Source: Gemmatimonas sp966096095 (GTDB lineage Bacteria; Gemmatimonadota; Gemmatimonadetes; Gemmatimonadales; Gemmatimonadaceae). From it: 64,000 bases of DNA. The stretch is taken from contig CBHTUR010000006.1 in the NCBI GenBank assembly GCA_966096095.1, forward strand, positions 1 through 64,000. Reading direction: 5' to 3'. Positions 17,198 through 25,435 of the stretch are shown in pieces. The notes beneath the pieces were generated by a model, which saw only the letters and a list, made by a program, of their open reading frames with translations, did not search any database and was not told the origin of the DNA. The translations under genes and the position numbers were made by a program. The stretch's first letter is position 1; the number at the start of each line of letters is the position of its first letter.

Positions 17198-18123
17198 CCC
17201 CGATCCCGATCTACGAGCCACGGCGGCGTTTCGCCTCGTTCGATGGCGTGCAGGCACTCAAGGAATCCGTTGACCGCGCCTTCCGTCGTGGTGAGTCCGG
17301 AGATGTGCGGTGAGATCACGACTCGCGGATGACTCCAGAGCGGTGAATTGTCCGGAAGCGGCTCTCGTTCGAAGACATCCAACGCTGCCCCGCGCAGGTG
17401 ACCGCTATCCAGCGCGTGCGGTAGTGCGGCCTCCTCGATCACGGCGCCACGGCCGGCGTTGATCAGCACCGCGCCACGGCAGCGCGCGAGCAGCGCGCGA
17501 TCGATTAGGTGATGGGACTCGCGTGTGAGTGGCACCATTGCCAGGATGTATTCAACCGAAGCGACCAGCTCGGGGAGGGCCGAGACACTTTCAACGCGCT
17601 CGAAAGCGGAGTCGAGGCTCACGCCGCTGCGCGATACACCGGTGACATGCGCGCCGAGAGCCGTAAAGAGGCGAGCGCAATGAGTGCCGACATCACCAGT
17701 CCCGATGACGAGGACGCGCGACCCTCGAATCATGCTGGGATCGCGCGGTGACCAGCGAGTGGCGCGCTGCGCTTCGGCGAGCTCACCAAGGCACTGGGAG
17801 AACGACAGCGCCCGAGCGAGCGCCCATTCCGCGATGGCGGGGCCAAACGACTCCGACGTGCGGGTGAGTGTGATATCGCGCGGCAATTCCTCGGGTTGCA
17901 ACCACGCGTCAACCCCGGCGCCCGTGCAGTGCACCCATCGTACGTTCCCCATCGTTGGTAACGGCGGGCGTCGAAATCCGATGTAAGTATCCGCCCACTG
18001 CAGGTCGTCGGCCGTGAGTTCCGTGTAGCGATTGCCGCGGATTTCGAGATCGGGGCGTGCTGCCCGCAGCAGCGCGGCGATTTCCGCATGCGCGTTGGCG
18101 CCAATGACGAGACGGTGAGTCAT
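17191..18123 (-). CDS. D-2-hydroxyacid dehydrogenase
   Basis: The protein has 310 residues. The NAD-binding fingerprint VIGTGDVGTHCARLF lies mid-chain. The catalytic elements follow: VLINAGRGAVIEEAAL with the substrate Arg, AALDVFEREPLP with the Glu, and VVISPHISG with the catalytic His. The enzyme interconverts 2-oxo acids and D-2-hydroxy acids (glycerate, lactate or phosphoglycerate type) with NAD(P)H; the substrate is not readable. It lies 39 bp downstream of the AcuC-like deacetylase gene on the same strand, probably in one transcript, and converges on the peptide permease operon. Confidence 0.92.
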   Translation of the reverse strand: MTHRLVIGANAHAEIAALLRAARPDLEIRGNRYTELTADDLQWADTYIGFRRPPLPTMGNVRWVHCTGAGVDAWLQPEELPRDITLTRTSESFGPAIAEWALARALSFSQCLGELAEAQRATRWSPRDPSMIRGSRVLVIGTGDVGTHCARLFTALGAHVTGVSRSGVSLDSAFERVESVSALPELVASVEYILAMVPLTRESHHLIDRALLARCRGAVLINAGRGAVIEEAALPHALDSGHLRGAALDVFEREPLPDNSPLWSHPRVVISPHISGLTTTEGAVNGFLECLHAIERGETPPWLVDRDRGY

Positions 18124-18162
18124 GCGTCAAGATGCGACGCACGTCGCGCAGTCGGCAAGCTG

Positions 18163-19065
18163 CTACACAAAGCTCGCGGCAACGTCGGCGGTGCCAATGT
18201 GCACCGCGACGGTGTCGCGTACGTCGCGTCCGTAGCCGCCGGCGATCGTGATGCAGACCGGCAGGCCAATCTCGCGTGCAGCCGTGAGCACCATCATGTC
18301 GCGCCGACGCAACCCGTCGAATGTCAGCTTGAGGCGCCCCAGCCGATCACCCTCGTGTGGATCGGCGCCCGCGAGATAGACCACCAGATCGGCGCGCGCA
18401 TCACGGAGCACGCGGGGCAAGTAGTTGTGAAGCTGATCGAGATAGTCGTCGTCGGTGGTGCCGTCTTCCAGTTCGACATCGAGCGTGCCGGGCACCTTGT
18501 GAAACGGAAAATTCTTGGCGCCGTGCATGCTGAACGTGTAGACATCCGCGTCGCCGGCGAAGCAGGCATGGGTCCCGTTGCCCTGATGCACATCAAGATC
18601 GACGATTGCCACGCGACGGACGCGATTGAGCGCTTGCAGACGTCGCACGGCAACGGCCACGTCGTTGAAAGTACAGAACCCTTCCCCGCGAGTGGGAAAC
18701 GCGTGATGCGTGCCGCCGGCCAAGTTCATGGCCACACCGTGTTCGAGCGCGGCCTCCGACGCTTCGCAAGTGCCGCGCACAACGCGCCACGCGCGCTCGA
18801 CAAAGAGTTCGCTCCACGGCAAACCGATGCGTCGCTGCTCGGCCGCGGGCAAGGTACCCATGGAAATCTGCTCGACGTACTCGCGTGTATGGACGCGTAG
18901 CAAATCCTCGAGCGAGGTACGGGTCGGGTCGTGCAGATGCTCGGGCAACACTATGCCTTGCGCAAGCACCCCTTGCCGCAACAGCTCGTACTTAGCCATC
19001 GGGAAGCGATGACCATCGGGGAGGGGAATTGCGTATTTGGCGGAGGACCAGCAGTGGAGCGGCAT
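18163..19065 (-). CDS. Histone-deacetylase-family (AcuC-like) deacetylase
   Basis: The protein has 300 residues. The zinc deacetylase motifs are in order: THHAFPTRGEGFCTFND (about 119), the metal-binding VDLDVHQGNGT (about 156), FSMHGAKNFPF, YLAGADPHEGDRLG with the third zinc ligand Asp, and ITIAGGYGRD. All ligands and the active-site His pair are present. Bacterial members remove acetyl or related acyl groups from lysines (AcuC acts on acetyl-CoA synthetase) or from polyamines and other small amides. There is no signal peptide. The dehydrogenase gene lies 39 bp downstream. Confidence 0.92.
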   Translation of the reverse strand: MPLHCWSSAKYAIPLPDGHRFPMAKYELLRQGVLAQGIVLPEHLHDPTRTSLEDLLRVHTREYVEQISMGTLPAAEQRRIGLPWSELFVERAWRVVRGTCEASEAALEHGVAMNLAGGTHHAFPTRGEGFCTFNDVAVAVRRLQALNRVRRVAIVDLDVHQGNGTHACFAGDADVYTFSMHGAKNFPFHKVPGTLDVELEDGTTDDDYLDQLHNYLPRVLRDARADLVVYLAGADPHEGDRLGRLKLTFDGLRRRDMMVLTAAREIGLPVCITIAGGYGRDVRDTVAVHIGTADVAASFV

Positions 19066-19142
19066 GCCGTGGAAACTATAACGGGCGGCGCGCAGTCATC
19101 GCGTTGCCACCGGTTCCCGCAGCGGCCCGGAGATTTCTGGTG

Positions 19143-21749
19143 TCAACGGGTGGTTCCCTTCAACATCCGCTCCCACCCACGTACAATCGAATACCCGTGA
19201 ATCGGTGGATTCTCCAGCATCACGAAACCGCTTTCATCGGGGAGCATGTCCCACATGCGTCGAACGCTCGCGAAGGCGGGACGAACTGTGGTGGGCACCG
19301 CGAACAGCGTGTCGAGGCGTGCTACCTCAAGCGACGAAGTGAGATGGGCCGCGAGTGCCCACTCGAGCCCACGGAAGTACACGGTGCGACCGTCGCGCGA
19401 CCAGATCGGTTCTGAGCCGCCCCCTACGGAGATCTGCGACGCGCGCGTGTCGCTGCCGATCAGTTGCACGAACACGTCCGTGCCTTCGCTTGACGCGACA
19501 TTGTACGCGACGAGACGGCCGTCCGGCGAGATGACGGGGGCGCTGCTTCCGAGTGCTGAATTGAGCGGAGTGAGAGAATCCAATCGCGAAGCCGATGCGA
19601 AGAACAGTCGGCCGTTGCGGCGGGCAATCGCCCGTGTGCCGTCTGGCGTGAAGATCAACTCCGCAACGGCCTTGTTCGATGCCATCAACACGGAATCATT
19701 TCCAACGCCATCCCACGGCCGTCGCACGTACCGCGTGATTGACCGCGGATAGACGACAAATCGACCATCCGCACTCCAATCGGGACGGCCACCCTGCGTA
19801 TCGCTGATCCGGGTGTCGACTGCACCGGTTTGGAGATCCTTGAAGAAGAAGCCGCCAGCGAAACCGACGGTGTTACTCAGCACGAGTCGTCGGCCGTCCG
19901 GTGAGACGCGGGGAAACGTTCCAAGCACACGGGGGCCGGGAAGACGGCGGATGCGGCCGGTACGCTCGACGATGATCGGTTCACCGAGCGACGATTTGAC
20001 CGCGCTTTGCGAAAAGACGAGTGTACCGTCCGGCGAGACGTCGAAGTCGAATTGATCATTCGGAGTTGCGCGGATGTGGCCCGCAATGCGGATCGCGTTG
20101 CTGCTCACCGCGCCAGATCGTGACGAAAACGGCACCGCTACCAGATCGCTGCCATCACGAACGAAAAACAGCACGTTGTTGCCGTCGACGTGCGGCGCTT
20201 GGCCTTCCAACCCCAGCGATCGCAGGACGCCCTGTTGCAGATCCAGCACGCCGATCTCGTGCCGTCCGTCGCGCGTGATCGTGCCGATGGCGTAGCGCTC
20301 ATCCGGCAGCAGCCTGAGATCGGTGATCGCCGGCTTGCCGGCTGCGGAGTCAGCGACGTACACGAGCTTGATGGCCGTCGTATCACGACCAAACCAGATG
20401 GAGTCGCGCACGGCGAAAAGAGCGGCGCCGTGCGCACCGATCATACCGGAGCCATGCCATCCCACCGGACGCGGTGTTCCGCCGTCGAGCGGTAGCAACG
20501 TCGACACGCCTGTTTCCCCAATTCCCACCAACAGCGTGTGTCCGTCAGGTAGGAAGGAGACCATGCGTTTTTCGGTGGTGTAGCGACGTCCCGAACCGTT
20601 GATGACGCGCATCGAGTCACCGTCGATCGGTCGGTGCAACAACACCAGTTGGCCACCAACGGATGCCTCCACAACGATACTGCGCCCGTCCGGTGCGATC
20701 GCGACGATTCCGTTGGTGTGCGCTTTCGCATCGCTCGGCAGCGCCGCCTCAAGATTGAAGCTGTCGTGCGCAACGCGCGCAGGACGCAGCCATCCCCAGG
20801 CACCCACAGCCGCGATTGCCGTCATCGCGACCGTTACGAGCACGGTGCGCTTGGGAGACGCCGTTGACGTCGCCGTCGCGGGCGCACCGCTGCTTACCAT
20901 CACGTCTCCGGTATCCACCGGCGTCTGCATCGCGCGAATGAACTCATCCGCGTTCGCAAACCGATCGGCCGGCAGGCGCGACAACGCCTTGTGCACAGCG
21001 CTTGCGATATGCGCCGGCACGGACGGTCGCATGCGCGTCACCGGCGGTGCGTCACCAGACATGACCTTCGCAATCACGATTTGCGCCGTTGGTCCGGCAT
21101 GCGGCGTTTCGCCGGCGAGCATTTCATAGAGCAGGGCACCCAACGCGTAGATGTCGGTACGCGCGTCAATCTGCTTTTCGCCCGCCGCTTGCTCCGGGCT
21201 CATATACGCCGGCGTGCCCACCGACACGCCCGTCTGCGTCATCCGCGTGCCACCAGCGTTGCGCATCGCGAGCGCGATGCCGAAGTCCAAGACCACGGGC
21301 TGGCCGTGCTGCAGCAGCACGTTTTCGGGCTTCAGATCGCGATGAATCACGTTGCGCGCGTGTGCGTACGACAGCGCGTGGGCAATGCCCGTCGCTATAC
21401 GCACGGCGTCGTCGATCGAGAGTTGCTGTTCGCGCTGCAAGCGCGCGCGCAGCGTTTCGCCCTCGAGGTACGGCATCACGTAGTAGAGCAGTCCGCCCGC
21501 TTCGCCGCTGTCGAAGAGCGGCAGCAAGTTCGGATGCTGCAACGTGGCTGTGACTTTGATCTCGGACAAAAACCGCTCGGCGCCGAGCATCGCGCCGAGT
21601 TCCGGGTTCAAGACTTTGATCGCCACCGGGCGATCGTGCTTGCGGTCGCGCGCGAGAAACACCGTGGCCATGCCGCCGCGGCCGAGTTCGCGCTCGATGT
21701 CGTAGCGGTCGGCCAGGGCCGAGCGGAAAGTATCCGTGATGTTCGTCAC
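19143..21749 (-). CDS. Membrane Ser/Thr protein kinase with C-terminal TolB-like propeller
   Basis: The protein has 868 residues. Residues about 15-275 are a Hanks-type kinase: GRGGMATVFLA loop, VAIKVL lysine, VIHRDLKPENVLL catalytic loop (about 137), DFGIAL metal motif, SPEQA activation end. A membrane helix near 300-320 (VLVTVAMTAIAAVGAWGW) separates it from about 530 periplasmic residues with repeated propeller blades such as VSPDGTLVFS, VSPDGRRLVLS, WSADGRFVVY and ISPDGRLVAYN. The design implies that something bound by the propeller outside controls phosphorylation inside. All catalytic residues are present. The small secreted protein gene lies 77 bp upstream on the same strand. Confidence 0.92.
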   Translation of the reverse strand: MTNITDTFRSALADRYDIERELGRGGMATVFLARDRKHDRPVAIKVLNPELGAMLGAERFLSEIKVTATLQHPNLLPLFDSGEAGGLLYYVMPYLEGETLRARLQREQQLSIDDAVRIATGIAHALSYAHARNVIHRDLKPENVLLQHGQPVVLDFGIALAMRNAGGTRMTQTGVSVGTPAYMSPEQAAGEKQIDARTDIYALGALLYEMLAGETPHAGPTAQIVIAKVMSGDAPPVTRMRPSVPAHIASAVHKALSRLPADRFANADEFIRAMQTPVDTGDVMVSSGAPATATSTASPKRTVLVTVAMTAIAAVGAWGWLRPARVAHDSFNLEAALPSDAKAHTNGIVAIAPDGRSIVVEASVGGQLVLLHRPIDGDSMRVINGSGRRYTTEKRMVSFLPDGHTLLVGIGETGVSTLLPLDGGTPRPVGWHGSGMIGAHGAALFAVRDSIWFGRDTTAIKLVYVADSAAGKPAITDLRLLPDERYAIGTITRDGRHEIGVLDLQQGVLRSLGLEGQAPHVDGNNVLFFVRDGSDLVAVPFSSRSGAVSSNAIRIAGHIRATPNDQFDFDVSPDGTLVFSQSAVKSSLGEPIIVERTGRIRRLPGPRVLGTFPRVSPDGRRLVLSNTVGFAGGFFFKDLQTGAVDTRISDTQGGRPDWSADGRFVVYPRSITRYVRRPWDGVGNDSVLMASNKAVAELIFTPDGTRAIARRNGRLFFASASRLDSLTPLNSALGSSAPVISPDGRLVAYNVASSEGTDVFVQLIGSDTRASQISVGGGSEPIWSRDGRTVYFRGLEWALAAHLTSSLEVARLDTLFAVPTTVRPAFASVRRMWDMLPDESGFVMLENPPIHGYSIVRGWERMLKGTTR

Positions 21750-21826
21750 GCGAGAAATGTGCGCCCGATTCGCGTGTCAGTCGAGCAAATGCCGAGCAAA
21801 TGCTGCCCGTCGAGAGAAAGACGCCG

Positions 21827-22366
21827 TTAGCGAAAGGCCACCGACAAGAGTGTCCCGCGAGGTTTCGTGTTCACGGCGGCTCGACCAGCGACCTCGAGGC
21901 GTTCCCACCGTTCGCCGCCCCGAATGGCGCCGACGAGCGCACCGGACACCGCGCCGGACGCCGTCCAGAGTCCGACCCATTTCGCGACGTCGGGTGGCTG
22001 CGCCGGGATACACCTTCGCGTGTCGCCGCCGCCGGTGCACGTGTGCGCGCCGCTGATGGACATCAGGCCGCCAACCACACCCAAGGCCGCTCCGATAACG
22101 GCACCGCCCCGCGCCCCATCCGCCCTCATTCTCTTTCGGTGCATTTCGAGCAACGCAATCTGCGACACCGGAAAGGTCCGCAGCTCTCGGTTCGCATCTC
22201 GAATCGTGACCACATCTCGGCTGCGCAACACGACGCTTCCCTCCACCGGTCCGGACAGGTCGGTCGAGATGATGCGAACCTTCGCGCCGAGCGGCACAGC
22301 CGCCAGCTGCGCCTGAGCCGCCGGTGCTACCAGGAGTACACAGACCAGCAACGAGGCTAATCGCAT
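21827..22366 (-). CDS. Secreted protein of unknown function with glycine-zipper segment
   Basis: The protein has 179 residues with a signal peptide (MRLASLLVCVLLVAPAAQAQ). A small beta-rich region follows (GAKVRIISTDLSGPVEGSVV, then VSQIALLEM). Glycine-rich segments GGAVIGAALGVVGGLMS and TASGAVSGALVGAIRGGERW look like glycine zippers that may insert in or associate with a membrane. A short Cys pair lies between them (HTCTGGG and RRCIP). I do not recognise a named family. It precedes the kinase gene on the same strand by 77 bp and could be a co-expressed envelope partner; that is inference from position only. Confidence 0.7.
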   Translation of the reverse strand: MRLASLLVCVLLVAPAAQAQLAAVPLGAKVRIISTDLSGPVEGSVVLRSRDVVTIRDANRELRTFPVSQIALLEMHRKRMRADGARGGAVIGAALGVVGGLMSISGAHTCTGGGDTRRCIPAQPPDVAKWVGLWTASGAVSGALVGAIRGGERWERLEVAGRAAVNTKPRGTLLSVAFR

Positions 22367-22421
22367 GCTTCAAGGTACGTGAATTTCATGTCAGCGGTCA
22401 GCGCCCGGTGAATCCCACTGC

Positions 22422-25400
22422 CTAGAAGGCTATTCCGCTCAAAACCTTCGCCATCTTCTCGTAGTACGCCACCTGGGTGCGCTGATCCGCCGTGGGTACG
22501 CCCGTCCACCGCGCACTCGCGGAATAGAGCGTACTGATGCGCGCCAAGAGCTCAGCCGCCTGCCGCTTGTTGTCCTTCATGGTGCTATCCGTCGCCGAGT
22601 TCTTGCGTGCGCGCTCGGCGATGGGCGCGAACTGCGTCGCGATCGCAGCCACGCGCTTCTGAAACGCCGTCCATTGCGCGCGCTCCGCCGGTGTGGTCTT
22701 GAGGCGTGGATCGTCGCGCACCACCACTCGTTGTGTCGTTGTCACGCCGCCGGCGACGAGTTTTACGGTGTAGGTGCCAGGGAGCGCGAGCGGGCCCGGT
22801 GTTGTCGCGCGCGGTCCTTCGTCGTCGTCCTCACCGCCGCCGCTACGCAGCGGAATGTCGGCCTCGCGCAGATTCCACACCGTGCGATTGATGCCGCGCG
22901 ACATCGCGGGCTTTAACGTCTGCACCACACGACCCGTTGCATCCGACACGGTGAGTGTCGCGGTGCCCGTCGATGCGCTCCAGAAATCGACGTAGGCGCC
23001 GTTCGCCGGATTCTCGCCGCGGAAGATCATATCGCCCGTGTGTGGACGCAGATTCGTCGTGCGGATCTGATACGCGGGCTGCATGGTGAAGAGATGCGAC
23101 GCCTTGGCCATCACGGTTGGCGTGAGCTCCTGCAACGCGTTGGCCTGATCGAGAATCCAGATGCCGCGTGCATGTGACGCGAGAACCAACGCGTTGTCGC
23201 GCGGATGAATCTGGATATCGTTGAACGGCATTGTGGGCATGTTGTTGCGCAGCGGTACCCAATTGGTGCCGCCGTTGCCGCTTACGAACACGCCGAACTC
23301 GGTGGCAAGATAGAGCAGGTTGGGATTGCGCAGATCCTCGCGCACCGTGCGCACCACGCGTTCCGCCGGCAAATCGCCGACAATAGACGTCCACGTCTTG
23401 CCGAAATCCGTGGTCTTGAAGACGTAGTTCTTGAAATCGTCGCTGCGGTGATTGTCCACCGTGGCATACGCCGTGCCGTCGACAAAGTGCGAGGGCTCGA
23501 CACCCGCGAACCACGCGCCCTTCGGTACGCCGGGGAAGCGCGACGCGGCATCATCCCACGTGGCACCGCCGTCGCGTGAAATGCGGAAGCGTCCGTCGTC
23601 GGTGCCCACATATAGCAGCCCCTTGCGACGCGGCGACTCGGCGAGGGTCGTGATGCCCGGGAAGTAGGGCACGCCGTCATCGATGGACAATGTGTTTTCG
23701 CTCGGCATGCGCCCCATTAGCGGCAACGTGCTGCGATCGACACCGGTGGTCATGTCGCCTAAATCGGTCCACGTGAGGCCGCGATCGCGCGAGCGGAAGA
23801 GATGCTGCATGCCGACGTACAACGTGCCGGTGTCATGCGGCGAGAGTACGATGGGCGAATCCCAGTTGGCGGGATGCATCGCGTTGCCGAGTGTTTGGGT
23901 GACACCCGGTTTCCCCCAGGTATCCCAATTGCGCCGACCGGCTATATGGCCTTGAGGATCGCCCGGACGAATGTCCTGCTGCTCCCACGTACGGGTATCG
24001 TTGCGTAGGAGTCCGAGAAATTGCGAACCGCTGAAGACGACGCCCGTAAGTTTCGGATCGGCCACCGCCCAGAAACCGTCACCGCCGCAGAGCCGCGACC
24101 AATGTTCGTTCAGAATGCCGTTGGTGGTCCAGCTCGCACTTGGGCCCGTCCAGCAGCCGTTGTCTTGGAGTCCGCCATACACGTTGAACGGCATCGCGTT
24201 ATCCATGGTGACGCGATAGAACTGCGCGAGCGGTAACGACGTGACGAACAAGAACTTGTTGCCGCGATCGTAGCTGATGCCGATGCCGCCGTCGTCGAGT
24301 TTGATGACATGACGGCTGTCTTTGGGATCGACCCACACAAACCGATCGTCGCCGTGCGTAGTTGTTCGCGGCGCGGTGAACGTCTTGCCGCCGTCGTCGC
24401 TGAACGAATACGCGTTGAGCATGTACACGCGCTTGTCGTCATTCGGATCGATGACTGGCTGGCTGGCGTACATCGGTCGCGGATTCCAATCGGAAAGGAA
24501 TGTCCACGACTCGCCCTTATTGTCGCTCCGATAGAGACCCGCCTTGCGAATGATGTAGGCCGTGCTCGCGTTATAGCGCTGGCCTTGTTCGATGGAGACA
24601 ACGAGCACGTTCGGATTCTTGCGATATACCGAAATGCCAATGCGGCCGTACTCACCACTGGGCAGGCCGTTGCCCGTGAGCTTCTTCCACGTGGCGCCGC
24701 CGTCGACGCTTTTGTACAGGCCGCTGCCGGGACCACCACCGTCAAACCCATACGCGCTGCGGCGTCGCTGATACATGGCGGCGTAGAGCGTATTCGGATC
24801 ACTCGGATCGATCGCGACATCCGTGGCGCCAGTCTCTTCGTCCACGAACAGCGTGCGCTGCCATGTGCGTCCGCCGTCCGTGGTCTTGTACAGTCCACGA
24901 TCGCCGCCGGCCCCCCACACCGAGCCCTGCGCGGCCGCCCACGCGACGTTCTCGTTGGTGGGATGCAGCACGATACGACCGATATGTCGGCTCATACGAA
25001 GGCCGACGTTCGTCCACGTCTTGCCCGCGTCGATGCTCTTGTAAATGCCGTCGCCCCAACTCGAGCTCTGTCGACTCGCGCGTTCACCGGTGCCCACCCA
25101 CACGATGTTGGGATTGGCTTGATTCACCACGACGTCGCCGATCGAATGCACGGGCACATTGTCGAAGAGGGACTCCCACGTCACGCCGTTGTCCCGCGTG
25201 CGCCAGAGGCCACCGGTCGCCGCGCCTACGTACATGGTGTATGGATTGGACTCCACGACATCCATGTCGACGACGCGTCCGCTCATCGACGCGGGGCCGA
25301 TGTTGCGGAGTCTGAGCCCCGCGAGATCACTCGCCGCGAACGTCGTCTGTGCGTGGACTATTGCTGGCGCGATCGTCGGAGCGATCGCGAACAGCGCAGT

Positions 25401-25433
25401 CAGCGACCATCGAATGGCACGAAACGAATGCAT
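22422..25433 (-). CDS. Secreted VPS10/sortilin-type BNR propeller protein
   Basis: The protein has 1003 residues from the ATG at 25433. The frame is open further upstream, to 25796, but that would run into the rhamnosidase gene and displace the signal peptide (LTALFAIAPTIAPAIVHAQ), so I use 25433. Many GG-x-T-W and D-x-G-x-T-W blades occur (TRDNGVTW, TTDGGRTW, SVDGGATW, SRDRGLTW, SRDGGATW, TTDFGKTW), as in the sortilin/VPS10 and GH74-like propellers. A C-terminal FlgD/Fn3-like domain follows (LTVSDATGRVVQTL), then a helical tail. These secreted proteins are often called glycosyl hydrolases but few are tested. It lies 2 bp downstream of the GH78 gene, so they are co-transcribed. Confidence 0.88.
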   Translation of the reverse strand: MHSFRAIRWSLTALFAIAPTIAPAIVHAQTTFAASDLAGLRLRNIGPASMSGRVVDMDVVESNPYTMYVGAATGGLWRTRDNGVTWESLFDNVPVHSIGDVVVNQANPNIVWVGTGERASRQSSSWGDGIYKSIDAGKTWTNVGLRMSRHIGRIVLHPTNENVAWAAAQGSVWGAGGDRGLYKTTDGGRTWQRTLFVDEETGATDVAIDPSDPNTLYAAMYQRRRSAYGFDGGGPGSGLYKSVDGGATWKKLTGNGLPSGEYGRIGISVYRKNPNVLVVSIEQGQRYNASTAYIIRKAGLYRSDNKGESWTFLSDWNPRPMYASQPVIDPNDDKRVYMLNAYSFSDDGGKTFTAPRTTTHGDDRFVWVDPKDSRHVIKLDDGGIGISYDRGNKFLFVTSLPLAQFYRVTMDNAMPFNVYGGLQDNGCWTGPSASWTTNGILNEHWSRLCGGDGFWAVADPKLTGVVFSGSQFLGLLRNDTRTWEQQDIRPGDPQGHIAGRRNWDTWGKPGVTQTLGNAMHPANWDSPIVLSPHDTGTLYVGMQHLFRSRDRGLTWTDLGDMTTGVDRSTLPLMGRMPSENTLSIDDGVPYFPGITTLAESPRRKGLLYVGTDDGRFRISRDGGATWDDAASRFPGVPKGAWFAGVEPSHFVDGTAYATVDNHRSDDFKNYVFKTTDFGKTWTSIVGDLPAERVVRTVREDLRNPNLLYLATEFGVFVSGNGGTNWVPLRNNMPTMPFNDIQIHPRDNALVLASHARGIWILDQANALQELTPTVMAKASHLFTMQPAYQIRTTNLRPHTGDMIFRGENPANGAYVDFWSASTGTATLTVSDATGRVVQTLKPAMSRGINRTVWNLREADIPLRSGGGEDDDEGPRATTPGPLALPGTYTVKLVAGGVTTTQRVVVRDDPRLKTTPAERAQWTAFQKRVAAIATQFAPIAERARKNSATDSTMKDNKRQAAELLARISTLYSASARWTGVPTADQRTQVAYYEKMAKVLSGIAF

Positions 25434-25435
25434 GA